From Bacillota bacterium (GTDB lineage Bacteria; Vulcanimicrobiota; JAMDEM01), in NCBI GenBank assembly GCA_023486985.1, contig JAMDEM010000187.1, forward strand, positions 1 through 5,768: a stretch of 5,768 nucleotides of DNA, read 5' to 3'. Position numbers and translations under genes: made by a program. The notes beneath the pieces were generated by a model that was not told the origin of the DNA, did not search any database, and saw nothing but the letters and a program-made list of their open reading frames with translations. How positions within the stretch are numbered: position 1 is the first letter of the stretch; every line of letters starts with the position of its first letter. This document shows positions 1 through 5,768 of the stretch, piece by piece.

Positions 1-766
1 AATCAAGGGAAAGTCTTGCCGCTTTCCCCATTCCCACAATTGAAGCAGTGTTCTCCGTGCCGGCTCGCTTCTGATTTTCCTGTTCGCCGCCGTAGATTAA
101 AGAAGAAATTTTTGTGCCTCTTTTAATATATAAAGCGCCCGCCCCTTTGGGACCATAAATTTTATGGGCAGAAACCGAATACATATCAACCGGCAGGTTA
201 TCGAGATTCACATCAATGTATCCAAAACTTTGAACCCCGTCGCTGTGAAATGGAATTTGTGCCTCAAGGGCAATTTTACAAAGTTCATCCACCGGCTCAA
301 TGACACCTATTTCATTGTTTGCGTGCATTATGCTTATAAAAATTGTATCTTTTCTGAGAGCTTCCCTCAGGCTTTCCGGGTCAATCAAACCTTTGGAGTC
401 AACCGGAAGATAAGTTACGGAAAAACCTTCCTTCTCAAGAAACTGGCAGCTTCTGAGCACCGCCGGGTGTTCGATTTTAGATGTTATTATATGCCGACCT
501 GTGTCTCTTAATGCCCTTGCCGAGCCTATTACGGCAAGGTTATCAGCTTCTGTCCCTCCGCTGGTGAAAATAATTTCCACCGGTTCGGCGTCAAGCACGG
601 AGGCAAGATTTTCCCTTGATTTTTCAATTCCTGCTCTTGCCGTTCGCCCGAATGAATGAATGGAAGAAGGATTTCCAAAATGAATAGAAAGAAAGGGAAG
701 CATTTCCTTAAGAACTTCAGGGTGAAGAGGTGTGGATGCCGCGTAATCAAAGTAAAGGGCTTTCAA
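1..766 (-). CDS. Cysteine desulfurase, NifS/IscS type (3' end missing)
   Basis: This is a PLP enzyme that removes sulfur from cysteine, giving alanine and a protein-bound persulfide for Fe-S cluster or thio-cofactor synthesis in the cytoplasm. 255 residues are visible. The N-terminus has the family signature YFDYAAST (5-12), followed by FTSGGTEADN (67-76), IEHPAV with the PLP-stacking His100, HANNEIG (148-154, Asn151), HSDGVQ (Asp176, Gln179) and the PLP lysine Lys202 in SAHKIYGPKG. RAGTEN (234-239) is also present. The family is usually 380-400 residues, so about a third, including the active-site Cys loop, lies off the left edge. The start is TTG at 766. It directly precedes the conserved N-terminus, has a GAGGTGA site four bases upstream, and cannot lie further upstream because the kinase-like gene's TGA (778-776) is in the same frame. 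The first internal ATG would remove the signature. The 9-base gap to the upstream gene implies co-transcription. NifS and IscS cannot be separated here; SufS type is unlikely from the lysine-loop motif. Confidence 0.95.
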   Translation of the reverse strand, partial: MKALYFDYAASTPLHPEVLKEMLPFLSIHFGNPSSIHSFGRTARAGIEKSRENLASVLDAEPVEIIFTSGGTEADNLAVIGSARALRDTGRHIITSKIEHPAVLRSCQFLEKEGFSVTYLPVDSKGLIDPESLREALRKDTIFISIMHANNEIGVIEPVDELCKIALEAQIPFHSDGVQSFGYIDVNLDNLPVDMYSVSAHKIYGPKGAGALYIKRGTKISSLIYGGEQENQKRAGTENTASIVGMGKAARLSLD

Positions 767-770
767 AATA

Positions 771-777
771 TCACCTC
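771..777 (-). promoter_or_regulatory. Ribosome binding site for the TTG-started desulfurase
   Basis: GAGGTGA on the minus strand overlaps the TGA stop of the upstream kinase-like gene and ends four bases before the TTG start. It supports the non-ATG start and suggests translational coupling between the two genes. Confidence 0.75.
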
Positions 778-2716
778 ATGGAACCACGAAAAGAGCCTGC
801 GGATTTTTTCCAACAGGAATTGTTTCTGAAACACGGTTTGATAAAAGGTCAACTACGGAAATTGTTCCTGAAAGTTCGTTTATTACCCACATATAGTTTT
901 CCGAATAGCTTTTAGGCGTAAAAGCCATAGCCACGGGACCCTGTCCTACAGTTATAGTATCAGTAAGTTTATTTGTTGTGAGATTAAAGACCCCGATTGT
1001 TCCGGAATCGTAATTAGCGATATAAAGAGTTGTTCCATCGTAAGAAATTAAAAGCGCCACAGGGCCCTTCCCGCCAGTGTCATTATAAATGTCCGAAGTT
1101 AACGTTCCCGTCTCCGGATTTATCGAGTTTATTTTTACAACCATGAGGGAGCTCAAATCTTTCAATGTTATAAATAAATCCTCTCTATTTGGGGAAACAA
1201 GAGTTCCAAAAGGACCTCCTTCCACTGGCAGAACTGCACTGGTAATATTGGATTCAAGGTTTATTACGTACAGGTTGTTTGTTTTATAGCTTGGAACAAA
1301 AATTTCTTTATTATCTCTTGAAACTGCAAGGTCTTTTGGTTCATTACCTACCGGATAAATAAAAACATTGCGCTCCGGGGGGGCTGGCGGAGATGAGGGA
1401 GTAGAGCCGGGCTCAGACGGCGGGGATTCCAGAATTTTTCTGAAGATGTTATTGGTTGGTTCGTGAATAACAAATAAGTCTTTGCCGTTGTGGCTGAAAA
1501 ATAGCTTGCCTGGATTATTTAATACCGGGAAGCCGGGGTTCTCCGGGTCAGGATCGTTGTTGGTGGAGTCCAGAACCATTATTCTGTTTTTGTCGAAGTT
1601 TGAAACAAAAAGTTTATTATCTTTGAGATTTGAAGTTAATCCGCCAAGTTTCCCTTCAAAGGTTTTCTTATTAATCACCTTGCGTCTGGTAAGGTCAATG
1701 GTCCAGAGTTCATTGCCGTTGCAAATTATGTATGCTGCCGGACCTGATTTGCTGTAATTGTGAGCAGGGCGTAAGAAACTGAATAATATTAAGCCGATAG
1801 CCAGAAGAACAACAAGCACTTCTGCAGCTATAGAAACAATTTTATTGGCAAAAACAGCAAGAAAAATCTTTTCCAGAAAGGGACCAAAAGCCCATGCAAT
1901 GAGAGGTTTTGAAGGTCCTTTCTTTTCCGTTGCGGCAGGTTTTGCGCTGGGATGAATGATTTCATCAAGTTCTTTTTTTAAATCAAGAAAGGAATTGTAG
2001 CTTTTGGTGGGGTCCAGAGCAAAGAGCCTGCGCATGATTTTTTGAAGCTCCTCCGACATGTTGGGGTAGATAGCTGGAGCTTCTATATCCGGCTTTTTTT
2101 TGTTCATTATATAATAAATAGTTTCCCCGAGGCTGCGCATTTCGGAAGCAAGGTCTTCCTTTGACTGTGCAAAGGCGGCAGTATCCTGCCCCAGTTCATA
2201 AAACCTGTCAAGGCCGTAATTTATGAGCTTTATGTTTCCCTGCTGGTCAAGGAGTATATGATCCGGGCTTAAAACATCAAAGATAAAAGGTTGAGGTCTG
2301 TCATGAAGGTAATAAAGGGCGTCGCAAGCCTGCAGCATCCACTCGATAACCTGGTTTTCCGGGAAAGTTGAAGAACTTGCCATCATCTCTGAAAGAGCAC
2401 GGATACTCAGACCTTCCGAATATTCCATTACGATATATTCGCGCTTGTGTTCTGAAAAATATTCCAGAATTTTTGTTAGATGAGGATTGTCAAAATGCAT
2501 CAGATTGTCCGTGGTTTCATGCAGTTTCTCGTTTCGAAATGCAAGATCTTCTTCAGAGATACCAGGGGGCGGTATAAGTTCTTTGATGACCCAGTTTTTT
2601 TCAGTGATTTTCTGGTCTTTGGCAAGATAAATACTGCCCTGATCACCTGAAGCCAGGACTTTTTTGATAACATACTTTTCGTTGAGAATTGTTCCGGGCG
2701 CAAGCTCAAAACTCAT
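776..2716 (-). CDS. Membrane pseudokinase fused to a YVTN-type beta-propeller
   Basis: A 646-residue protein. Residues 8-253 have a bacterial Ser/Thr kinase-like fold: a degenerate glycine loop (SGDQGSIY, 23-30), an ATP-anchoring lysine in VIKE (Lys45), a likely helix-C Glu67, a hinge YIVMEYSEG (94-102), and a C-lobe with SLGETIYY (195-202) and RLFALDP (230-236). The catalytic motifs are broken. HRDLKPxN reads FDVLSPDH (146-153), giving Val148 for the catalytic Asp, Ser150 for Lys and His153 for Asn. DFG reads NYG (166-168). No APE-type activation segment is visible. A basic, Pro-rich linker follows, then a transmembrane helix at about 297-315. Residues 325-646 contain seven strand motifs of the LFVSN / LYIANY / MWVINE kind, starting near 327, 368, 413, 471, 513, 563 and 608, which suggests a seven-bladed YVTN/NHL-like propeller outside the membrane. 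A Ser/Pro-rich insert (431-447), coded partly by a C7 run, sits in blade 3. A sensory or scaffold role is inferred. The ATG start has only a weak SD (GAAAG). Confidence 0.9.
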   Translation of the reverse strand: MSFELAPGTILNEKYVIKKVLASGDQGSIYLAKDQKITEKNWVIKELIPPPGISEEDLAFRNEKLHETTDNLMHFDNPHLTKILEYFSEHKREYIVMEYSEGLSIRALSEMMASSSTFPENQVIEWMLQACDALYYLHDRPQPFIFDVLSPDHILLDQQGNIKLINYGLDRFYELGQDTAAFAQSKEDLASEMRSLGETIYYIMNKKKPDIEAPAIYPNMSEELQKIMRRLFALDPTKSYNSFLDLKKELDEIIHPSAKPAATEKKGPSKPLIAWAFGPFLEKIFLAVFANKIVSIAAEVLVVLLAIGLILFSFLRPAHNYSKSGPAAYIICNGNELWTIDLTRRKVINKKTFEGKLGGLTSNLKDNKLFVSNFDKNRIMVLDSTNNDPDPENPGFPVLNNPGKLFFSHNGKDLFVIHEPTNNIFRKILESPPSEPGSTPSSPPAPPERNVFIYPVGNEPKDLAVSRDNKEIFVPSYKTNNLYVINLESNITSAVLPVEGGPFGTLVSPNREDLFITLKDLSSLMVVKINSINPETGTLTSDIYNDTGGKGPVALLISYDGTTLYIANYDSGTIGVFNLTTNKLTDTITVGQGPVAMAFTPKSYSENYMWVINELSGTISVVDLLSNRVSETIPVGKNPQALFVVP

Positions 2717-2763
2717 AACACTTCTTTCTAATTTTTTGTTGAAAAATCCTCCTTCCGCGGGGA

Positions 2764-2791
2764 ATTATAAGGTAAAAACAACCATTTCCAA
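2764..2791 (-). promoter_or_regulatory. Candidate sigma-70 promoter for the kinase-like/desulfurase operon
   Basis: On the minus strand, TTGGAA (2791-2786, four of six matches to TTGACA) is followed after 16 bases by a perfect TATAAT (2769-2764). Transcription would begin near 2757, giving a leader of about 40 bases that starts just before AAGGAGG. It is the best promoter-like match in the gap, but the region is AT-rich, so a chance match is possible. Confidence 0.5.
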
Positions 2792-2815
2792 GTAGTGTGA
2801 AGGAAAAAAAATAAT
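2786..2815 (+). promoter_or_regulatory. Weak candidate promoter for the M16 pair
   Basis: AATAAT (2810-2815, five of six matches to TATAAT) follows TTCCAA (2786-2791, three of six to TTGACA) with an 18-base spacer. The -35 element coincides with that of the opposite-strand promoter, so the two would compete if both are real. The -35 match is poor and the A-run makes the -10 match cheap. Confidence 0.22.
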
Positions 2816-2844
2816 CTGATAGAAAATTGAGGAAGCAATATTTT

Positions 2845-2851
2845 GGAGGAG
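2845..2851 (+). promoter_or_regulatory. Ribosome binding site of the first M16 gene
   Basis: GGAGGAG, with its GGAGG core six bases before the ATG at 2856. It is strong and well spaced, and fixes the start of the first peptidase gene. Confidence 0.8.
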
Positions 2852-2855
2852 CTTA

Positions 2856-4151
2856 ATGATCAAAAAGAAAAAGAATGAAATTCTGGAACCGCCCCATGCT
2901 ATACTTGCATCTGATATTTCAAGAGTTGTTCTCGGCAACGGCTTAACCGTACTGGTAAAGGAAGTTTATCCTGCTTCGGTTGTATCTATAAGCCTCTGGG
3001 CGAGAGCCGGCTCGGTTGACGAAAGCGAGGAGGAAGCAGGCATTGCCCACTTCGTTGAGCACATGCTTTTTAAGGGCACCAAAACTCGTCCCGTGGGAAA
3101 GATAGCACAGGAAATTCACAGCCTGGGCGGTTATTTAAACGGTTTTACTTCATATAACTGTACCTGCTACTGGATTGTTCTTCCCGCACGTTATTTTTCT
3201 ACTGCTCTTGAAATAATGAGTGATGCAGTTCTTAATCCAATGATTGATCCGGCGGAAATTGACAAAGAGCGGGGAGTAATCATTGAAGAATTAAAGATGT
3301 ATGAGGACAGGCCCGATGCCTATACTTTTGAAAAAATGATGAGGCTTGCTTATATAAAACACAGGTACGGCAGGCCTATCATCGGATATGAAAAAGTATT
3401 GAGAGAGATAAATGCCGGCGATATCAACCGCTTTTATACCAATTACTATAAGCCGAATAATATGGCGGTGGTTGCAGTCGGCAATTTTGATATTTCAAAA
3501 GTTCTTAACAAATCAGCCCAGCATTTTGAACATCTGCCCCCGGGTCATGTTCATCCGAATCCTTCTGCAAGGGAGCCGTCCCAGAATGAGTTTCGCCGGC
3601 TCGACATGAAGGGAAAGTTAGAGGGCGGACATCTTTCTCTGGGATTTCATATCCCCGGTGTCTTTGCCGGTGACACCTTTGCCTGCGACGTTCTTGCCAC
3701 CATTCTCGGAGAGGGAAGGTCTTCAAGGCTTAACCTTGGCTTGAGAGAGAAACTTTCAATCGTTACCAGCGTTGATGCGTCAGTTTTTGCCGAAAAAGAT
3801 CCCGGGCTTTTTGTTGTTGAAGCGCTTTTTGAGCCGGCAAAATTGAAAAAAGTTGAAATAGCCATATTTGATGAAATAGAAAAATTGAGAGAAAAACCGG
3901 TATCTGACGAGGAACTTAGAAAAGCAAAAAATATGGTGGAGAGTAAATATATTTTTGCTCAGGAAACAGTGGAGGGACAGGGAAGAAAAGCCGGCTATTA
4001 TGAAGCCCTGGGTGATTATACCATGGCGGACCGGTATGTTCAGAAACTGTATGCCGTTACAGCCTCGGATGTTATGAGATGCGCAAGAAAATATCTTGCC
4101 AGGGAAAATGCAAGCCTTGTAACTTACATACCCAATGGAAAGAGGAAGTAA
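2856..4151 (+). CDS. M16B zinc peptidase, catalytic subunit (MPP-beta-like)
   Basis: A 431-residue insulinase/processing-peptidase-family protein of normal length for the two-domain M16B half-clamp. The inverted zinc motif is intact: HFVEH at 65-69, where His65 and His69 bind zinc and Glu68 is the catalytic base. The third ligand is Glu145, 80 residues after His65 as in mitochondrial processing peptidase, within the ERGVIIEELKMYED stretch (138-151). The N-terminal domain is about 20-220, a Pro-rich hinge about 226-245, and the C-terminal domain about 250-425. In the C-terminal domain the usual LRxxxGLAYSV reads LREKLSIVTSV (296-306): Arg297 is kept but the Tyr seven residues on is Thr304. The N-terminus is lysine-rich with no hydrophobic segment, so export is unlikely. 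Two cysteines (102, 104) lie in the beta-strand after the zinc helix. The family degrades short peptides or processes precursors; the substrate here is unknown. Its stop touches the next gene's ATG. Confidence 0.94.
   Translation: MIKKKKNEILEPPHAILASDISRVVLGNGLTVLVKEVYPASVVSISLWARAGSVDESEEEAGIAHFVEHMLFKGTKTRPVGKIAQEIHSLGGYLNGFTSYNCTCYWIVLPARYFSTALEIMSDAVLNPMIDPAEIDKERGVIIEELKMYEDRPDAYTFEKMMRLAYIKHRYGRPIIGYEKVLREINAGDINRFYTNYYKPNNMAVVAVGNFDISKVLNKSAQHFEHLPPGHVHPNPSAREPSQNEFRRLDMKGKLEGGHLSLGFHIPGVFAGDTFACDVLATILGEGRSSRLNLGLREKLSIVTSVDASVFAEKDPGLFVVEALFEPAKLKKVEIAIFDEIEKLREKPVSDEELRKAKNMVESKYIFAQETVEGQGRKAGYYEALGDYTMADRYVQKLYAVTASDVMRCARKYLARENASLVTYIPNGKRK
4141..4145 (+). promoter_or_regulatory. 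Internal ribosome site for the second M16 gene
   Basis: AGAGG lies inside the last codons of the first peptidase gene, six bases before the ATG at 4152. With the TAA at 4149-4151 directly abutting that ATG, it points to translational coupling and roughly matched production of the two subunits. Confidence 0.6.
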
Positions 4152-5417
4152 ATGAAAATTCTTTCAAAAATTGAAACTTTAAAGACTCAGCTTCGCACTC
4201 TTGAAAACGGAATAAGAATAATAACAAAAGAAAATCATTCTACGCCAATCGTTTCATTCTGCGCTTTCTTTGCCGGAGGCGTTAGAGCTGAAAAAAAAGA
4301 GTTCAGCGGAATTTCTCACTTCACCCAGCGGATGCTTCTTAAAGGCACAAAGACGAAAAGCGCGGAGGAGATTGCAAGGCGCATCGAATACATGGGAGCA
4401 ACTTTTACGCCCTTTACTGCAAAGGATACTTTTGGCTGCTCGATGAATGTCCTTGCAAAACATTTTGATGAAGGGCTGGAGATTTTTGCAGACTGTATTT
4501 TAAATCCAGCCTTTTCTGCCGGGGAAGTTGAGAAAGAAAGAAAAAATATATTACTTGAAATTGCCCGTAAAAAAGATGAGTCTTTCAGCTGCTGCCTGGA
4601 GCTTTGCGAGGAGGCTCTCTTTGACGGCCATCCTTACGGCTTTCCTGTTATGGGAAAAGAGAAATCAATTTCTTCCATTAAAAAAGGAGAGCTGGTTAAA
4701 TGGCATGAGGAATTGTATCATCCTTCCCGAATGGTGATAGCCCTGGTTGGAGACCTTAAAAGGCGGGAAGTGGAAAAAAAGATTATAGAGAAATTTTATT
4801 CCCTGCCGAAGCCGGAAAAGAAAGTAAAATTTCTTCCGCCCCCTCCGCCCCTGAAAAAAGCCAGAATTCTTAACGAAACCAGTGAAAAAAGGCAGGTGGT
4901 TTTTTCACTGGGGTTTCAGGCTCCTTCAGTAAATGATAAAGATTATTTTGCTTTTGATGTTCTTACTCACGTTCTGGCTGGAATGGGCTCGCGCCTTTTT
5001 ATTGAATTAAGGGATAAAAAAGGGCTTGCCTATTCGGTAAGCGCCTCTTACGATGCAAGAGCGGATGTGGGAGTTTTTAAATCTTTTATCGGCACAAGCG
5101 TTGAGCAGAAGGATAAAGCTCACGAGGCAATGCTGGCTGAGCTTGAGAAAATAAGAAGGAAAAAAGTCCCGGCAGATGAGCTTGAAAGAGCAAAAAAATA
5201 TATGCTTGGCTTGTATGAAATATCTCTTCAAAAAAATCAGTCCCAGGCTTGCCGTTATGCTTATATGGAACTCCTGGGCGGCGGATATGAAATACTGGAG
5301 AGATACCCGTTAAGAATTAAGGAAGTTACTTCGGAAGAAGTTCTTGAGGCGGCGAGAAAATACATTGACACTCAAAATTTTGCAAAGGCAATTCTCATGC
5401 CGGCAGGAATATTTTGA
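4152..5417 (+). CDS. M16B peptidase homologue lacking the zinc site (MPP-alpha-like partner)
   Basis: A 421-residue M16B protein, clearly paralogous to the gene before it (HFTQRMLLKGTKTK here against HFVEHMLFKGTKTR there). The zinc motif is degenerate: HFTQR at 56-60 keeps His56 but has Gln59 for the catalytic Glu and Arg60 for the second His ligand. The third-ligand position, Glu136, remains. It should therefore not hydrolyse peptides alone. The C-terminal LRDKKGLAYSV (286-296) retains the substrate-binding R/Y pair, Arg287 and Tyr294, seven residues apart as in insulin-degrading enzyme. A run of five prolines (229-233) marks the hinge between the two domains. Cysteines are frequent in the N-terminal half (36, 96, 114, 147, 148, 152). 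No signal peptide or membrane helix is visible. From family knowledge of MPP alpha/beta and the bacterial SPH2681/SPH2682 pair, the inferred role is the non-catalytic, substrate-gripping half of a heterodimer with the upstream protein. Confidence 0.93.
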   Translation: MKILSKIETLKTQLRTLENGIRIITKENHSTPIVSFCAFFAGGVRAEKKEFSGISHFTQRMLLKGTKTKSAEEIARRIEYMGATFTPFTAKDTFGCSMNVLAKHFDEGLEIFADCILNPAFSAGEVEKERKNILLEIARKKDESFSCCLELCEEALFDGHPYGFPVMGKEKSISSIKKGELVKWHEELYHPSRMVIALVGDLKRREVEKKIIEKFYSLPKPEKKVKFLPPPPPLKKARILNETSEKRQVVFSLGFQAPSVNDKDYFAFDVLTHVLAGMGSRLFIELRDKKGLAYSVSASYDARADVGVFKSFIGTSVEQKDKAHEAMLAELEKIRRKKVPADELERAKKYMLGLYEISLQKNQSQACRYAYMELLGGGYEILERYPLRIKEVTSEEVLEAARKYIDTQNFAKAILMPAGIF

Positions 5418-5428
5418 GATTGAAGACT

Positions 5429-5469
5429 CTGCAGTTTTTCTTGAGGAGTGTCATACAGCAAGACTGCAG
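5429..5469. terminator. Candidate hairpin between convergent genes
   Basis: CTGCAGT (5429-5435) pairs with ACTGCAG (5463-5469). After a four-T bulge, CTTG (5440-5443) pairs with CAAG (5459-5462), leaving a 15-base loop. It begins 11 bases after the second M16 stop. There is no T-run after it in either direction, so it is not a classical intrinsic terminator. A role in 3'-end formation or mRNA stability is a guess from its position. Confidence 0.3.
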
Positions 5470-5472
5470 GGT

Positions 5473-5491
5473 AGTTTATAAATTATAAACT
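5473..5491. repeat. AT-rich perfect palindrome at the convergent junction
   Basis: Nine-base arms AGTTTATAA and TTATAAACT flank a single central A. The right arm includes the stop codon of the minus-strand gene ending at 5483. It could act as part of a bidirectional terminator or as a protein-binding site. With no GC in the core and almost no loop, an RNA hairpin here would be weak. Confidence 0.4.
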
Positions 5492-5768
5492 GAGGGTCTT
5501 TAAAAATTCTTCCACCATTTCCCGGTACCTGGGGTCGTCAAGAATTTTTTTAGTCAGCGTTTTTTCCATCTGGGGATAGCCGGGGTCTTTGGTGACTTTT
5601 TCGCCGTATTCCTGCTCAAGGGCGGTGGATACAATCTTCTGTGCCGCCTGTGGCAGAAAGCTTTCGGAGTTGCGGTCCATCTTCAGGATGTGGGTTTTAG
5701 CCATCTCAAAAAATGATTCATACTTATCCTTCCCGATAAGAGCTTCCATCTCCGGGCTGGGCTGTTCA
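5483..5768 (-). CDS. Unrecognised helical protein, C-terminal part
   Basis: The visible 94 residues are highly charged and look entirely helical, ending in DDPRYREMVEEFLKTLSL and a TAA stop. No signal peptide, membrane segment, cysteine or known catalytic motif is visible. The first ATG inside the window is at 5749, which would give 88 residues. However, the frame stays open to the edge (preceding residues EQPSPE), and the only AG-rich sequence there (GGAG) touches that ATG directly with no spacing. A start beyond the window is therefore more likely and the gene is treated as partial. It converges on the M16 operon and ends in the shared palindrome. No function is assigned. Confidence 0.65.
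   Translation of the reverse strand, partial: EQPSPEMEALIGKDKYESFFEMAKTHILKMDRNSESFLPQAAQKIVSTALEQEYGEKVTKDPGYPQMEKTLTKKILDDPRYREMVEEFLKTLSL

Larger units (their letters stand above)
2717..2855. other. Divergent intergenic region
   Basis: 139 bp separate the leftward kinase-like/desulfurase operon from the rightward M16 pair. The region is AT-rich, contains candidate promoters for both directions, and has the M16 ribosome site at its right end. A strong SD-like AAGGAGG (minus strand, 2754-2748) lies 31 bases before the kinase-like ATG, too far to serve it directly. No in-frame ATG, GTG or TTG lies between them. No tRNA, riboswitch or small gene was recognised. Confidence 0.7.

Noticed and set aside
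164..511. A 115-codon plus-strand open frame
   Set aside because: It lies antisense to the desulfurase, whose conserved motifs fully account for this stretch; there is no recognisable protein and no convincing ribosome site.
529..750. A 73-codon minus-strand frame near the desulfurase start
   Set aside because: It is out of frame with the desulfurase. The correct frame, opened by TTG at 766, carries the family motifs without a break.
776..1750. The propeller region as a separate secreted protein gene
   Set aside because: The frame is continuous with the kinase-like part through a transmembrane helix, and no start signal precedes the propeller.
2368..2709. Small open frames overlapping the kinase-like N-lobe on both strands
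   Set aside because: They are shadows of the kinase-like coding frame and show no motifs or start signals of their own.
4528..4737. A 69-codon plus-strand frame inside the second M16 gene
   Set aside because: It is a shifted shadow of the M16 frame, which is continuous and conserved here.
5483..5768. Faint likeness of the last gene to the PCP_red (protochlorophyllide reductase subunit) domain
   Set aside because: Only a loose pattern of Leu-Pro, Ala, Gly and Val-Thr fits, the helix spacing is not convincing, and no photosynthesis context is visible.
1..5768. CRISPR array, insertion sequence, tRNA or phage element
   Set aside because: No regularly spaced repeats, transposase or integrase motifs, or tRNA-like folds were seen.

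Overview
The window is bacterial chromosomal DNA with moderate GC (low forties percent by eye), AG-rich Shine-Dalgarno sites and tightly packed genes. It holds three complete genes and two that run off the ends. No transposase, phage gene, CRISPR array, tRNA or rRNA was seen. The species cannot be named. A eukaryotic-like kinase fused to a YVTN-type beta-propeller, next to a tandem M16 peptidase pair, would fit an uncultured or poorly sampled phylum, but that is an inference.

Left half, minus strand: a probable two-gene operon is read leftward from a candidate promoter near 2764-2791. The first gene (776-2716) encodes a single-pass membrane protein with a cytoplasmic kinase-like domain, one transmembrane helix and a seven-bladed propeller on the far side of the membrane. 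The kinase fold is recognisable, but the catalytic-loop Asp and Asn and the DFG Asp are all replaced, so it looks like a pseudokinase. Nine bases after its stop, a TTG codon starts a class-V aminotransferase-fold cysteine desulfurase of the NifS/IscS type (1-766). That gene is cut by the window edge before its catalytic cysteine.

Middle: a 139-bp divergent intergenic region (2717-2855) carries the candidate promoters for both directions.

Right half, plus strand: two M16B (mitochondrial processing peptidase-like) genes abut with no spacer (2856-4151 and 4152-5417). The first has the zinc site HxxEH...E but has lost the Tyr of the C-terminal R/Y pair. The second has lost the zinc site (HxxQR) but keeps the R/Y pair. 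This reciprocal loss is what is expected of an obligate heterodimer with one composite active site. Neither has a visible signal peptide, so the pair is predicted to be cytoplasmic.

Far right: a 65-bp convergent gap with a hairpin and an AT-rich palindrome separates the M16 operon from the 3' end of an unrecognised, helical, minus-strand gene (5483 to beyond 5768). The kinase-like gene and the peptidase pair are divergent and may share regulatory DNA. Nothing in the sequence ties their functions together beyond that.
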